Assembly (NCBI RefSeq): GCF_002236115.1
Contig: NZ_NIWT01000002.1
Coordinates: forward strand, 806,001 to 870,000
DNA length: 64,000 bases
Origin: Pseudomonas jessenii
Lineage (GTDB): Bacteria; Pseudomonadota; Gammaproteobacteria; Pseudomonadales; Pseudomonadaceae
Direction of reading: 5' to 3'
In this document: positions 63,677-64,000 of the stretch, piece after piece
How the letters are laid out: each line of letters opens with the position of its first letter
Numbering within the stretch: position 1 is the stretch's first letter
Notes under the pieces: generated by a model
The model's database searches: none
Told to the model about the DNA's origin: nothing
What the model saw: only the letters and a program-made list of their open reading frames with translations
Made by a program: the position numbers and the translations under genes

Positions 63677-64000
63677 CGGCCTTCCTGATGGACGGGCAAG
63701 GGCTTGTCTTTGAGAAAAAACTTCATTGGATCAGGCGCCTGTTCTTCCAGGAAGGCTGCATATTTTTTCTTGATCTTGGGCAGTTCGTACAGCGCCTTGA
63801 TTCCATGCTTGGCGGAGTTGCGTATGACTGAGGATGGGTTGAAATAGCCCTCGGCGTTTTCCAGCGTCAGCACGAACGGCGGTAAACCTGCGCGCATGAG
63901 CAAATAGCTGACGATGAGCGACCCACTGCGGTTGTTGCCTTCTATGAACAATTGCGGCTTGCTCAGGATGCGCACGTACACACCCGCGGCACGCTTCCAG
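63673..64000 (-). CDS. Fic/DOC-like protein, C-terminal part (cut by the window edge)
   Basis: The visible C-terminal 108 residues, open to the right edge, contain a Fic-type loop (KPQLFIEGNNRSGSLIVSYL). Against the Fic core HxFxxGNGRxxR, the catalytic His is replaced by Gln, the second Gly by Asn, and the last Arg by Ser. F, G, N and R are kept. The protein may therefore lack classical AMPylation activity. The tail ends KDKPLPVHQEGR. It overlaps the HAD-like gene by four bases, forming an operon. Confidence 0.65.
   Translation of the reverse strand, partial: WKRAAGVYVRILSKPQLFIEGNNRSGSLIVSYLLMRAGLPPFVLTLENAEGYFNPSSVIRNSAKHGIKALYELPKIKKKYAAFLEEQAPDPMKFFLKDKPLPVHQEGR

Noticed and set aside
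1..64000. CRISPR array or cas genes
   Set aside because: No regularly spaced short repeats and no Cas-like proteins were seen.

Overview
The window looks like the accessory part of a Pseudomonas chromosome (fluorescens/putida-like). Reasons: the PctA-type chemoreceptor, secreted broad-specificity racemase, OprD-type porin, tcu genes, many LysR regulators, moderately high G+C and good Shine-Dalgarno sites. This is inferred from gene content; no search was run.

The main structural feature is a repeated block: a tyrosine integrase (7238-8707 and 56172-57626, both on the minus strand), then the 3' end of a tRNA-Pro(GGG) gene ending in CCA (8867-8912 and 57786-57831), then a terminator hairpin. 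The two copies lie 48,919 bp apart with no indel between integrase start and att site. I read 8913-57831 as one integrated island with its integrase at the right end. The left copy closes an earlier island that starts outside the window, so tRNA-Pro appears to carry tandem islands.

Layout. 1-7.2 kb (older island): amino-acid chemoreceptor, ECF sigma remnant, M20 amidohydrolase, LysR/DoxX pair, periplasmic racemase, IS4 remnant. 9.2-21.6 kb: tricarboxylate block, with tcuRABC (tricarballylate to cis-aconitate) followed by a LysR-controlled set of PrpF-like isomerase, DctA, CitMHS transporter and OprD porin. 21.7-27.7 kb: AraC-linked ADH/hydrolase/MFS genes and an HxlR/oxidoreductase pair. 27.8-36 kb: TetR-controlled RND efflux system with a broken FadL-like channel; four sites of the form GTGAC-N14-GTCAC tie these promoters together. 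36-43 kb: MFS transporter, SDR/SnoaL/LysR set, DinB protein, and a graveyard of remnants (IS66, histidine phosphatase, LysE, IS30) with small phage-like genes. 43-47.3 kb: G+C-rich MacAB-like exporter (HlyD, ATPase, two permeases). 47.7-56 kb: orphan ParA, CHAD, DJ-1, DUF1254, MerR/SDR, EamA. Right of the island (57.8-64 kb): TrkH/ParA chimeric remnant, low-molecular-weight phosphatase-like protein, zinc-ribbon protein, carboxynorspermidine dehydrogenase/decarboxylase pair, and a HAD/Fic-like pair cut by the window edge.

The best candidates for new biology are the tandem tRNA-Pro island architecture, the four-site TetR regulon, the tricarboxylate block with a possible PrpF-type aconitate isomerase, and an unexplained 16-bp inverted repeat upstream of the exporter operon.
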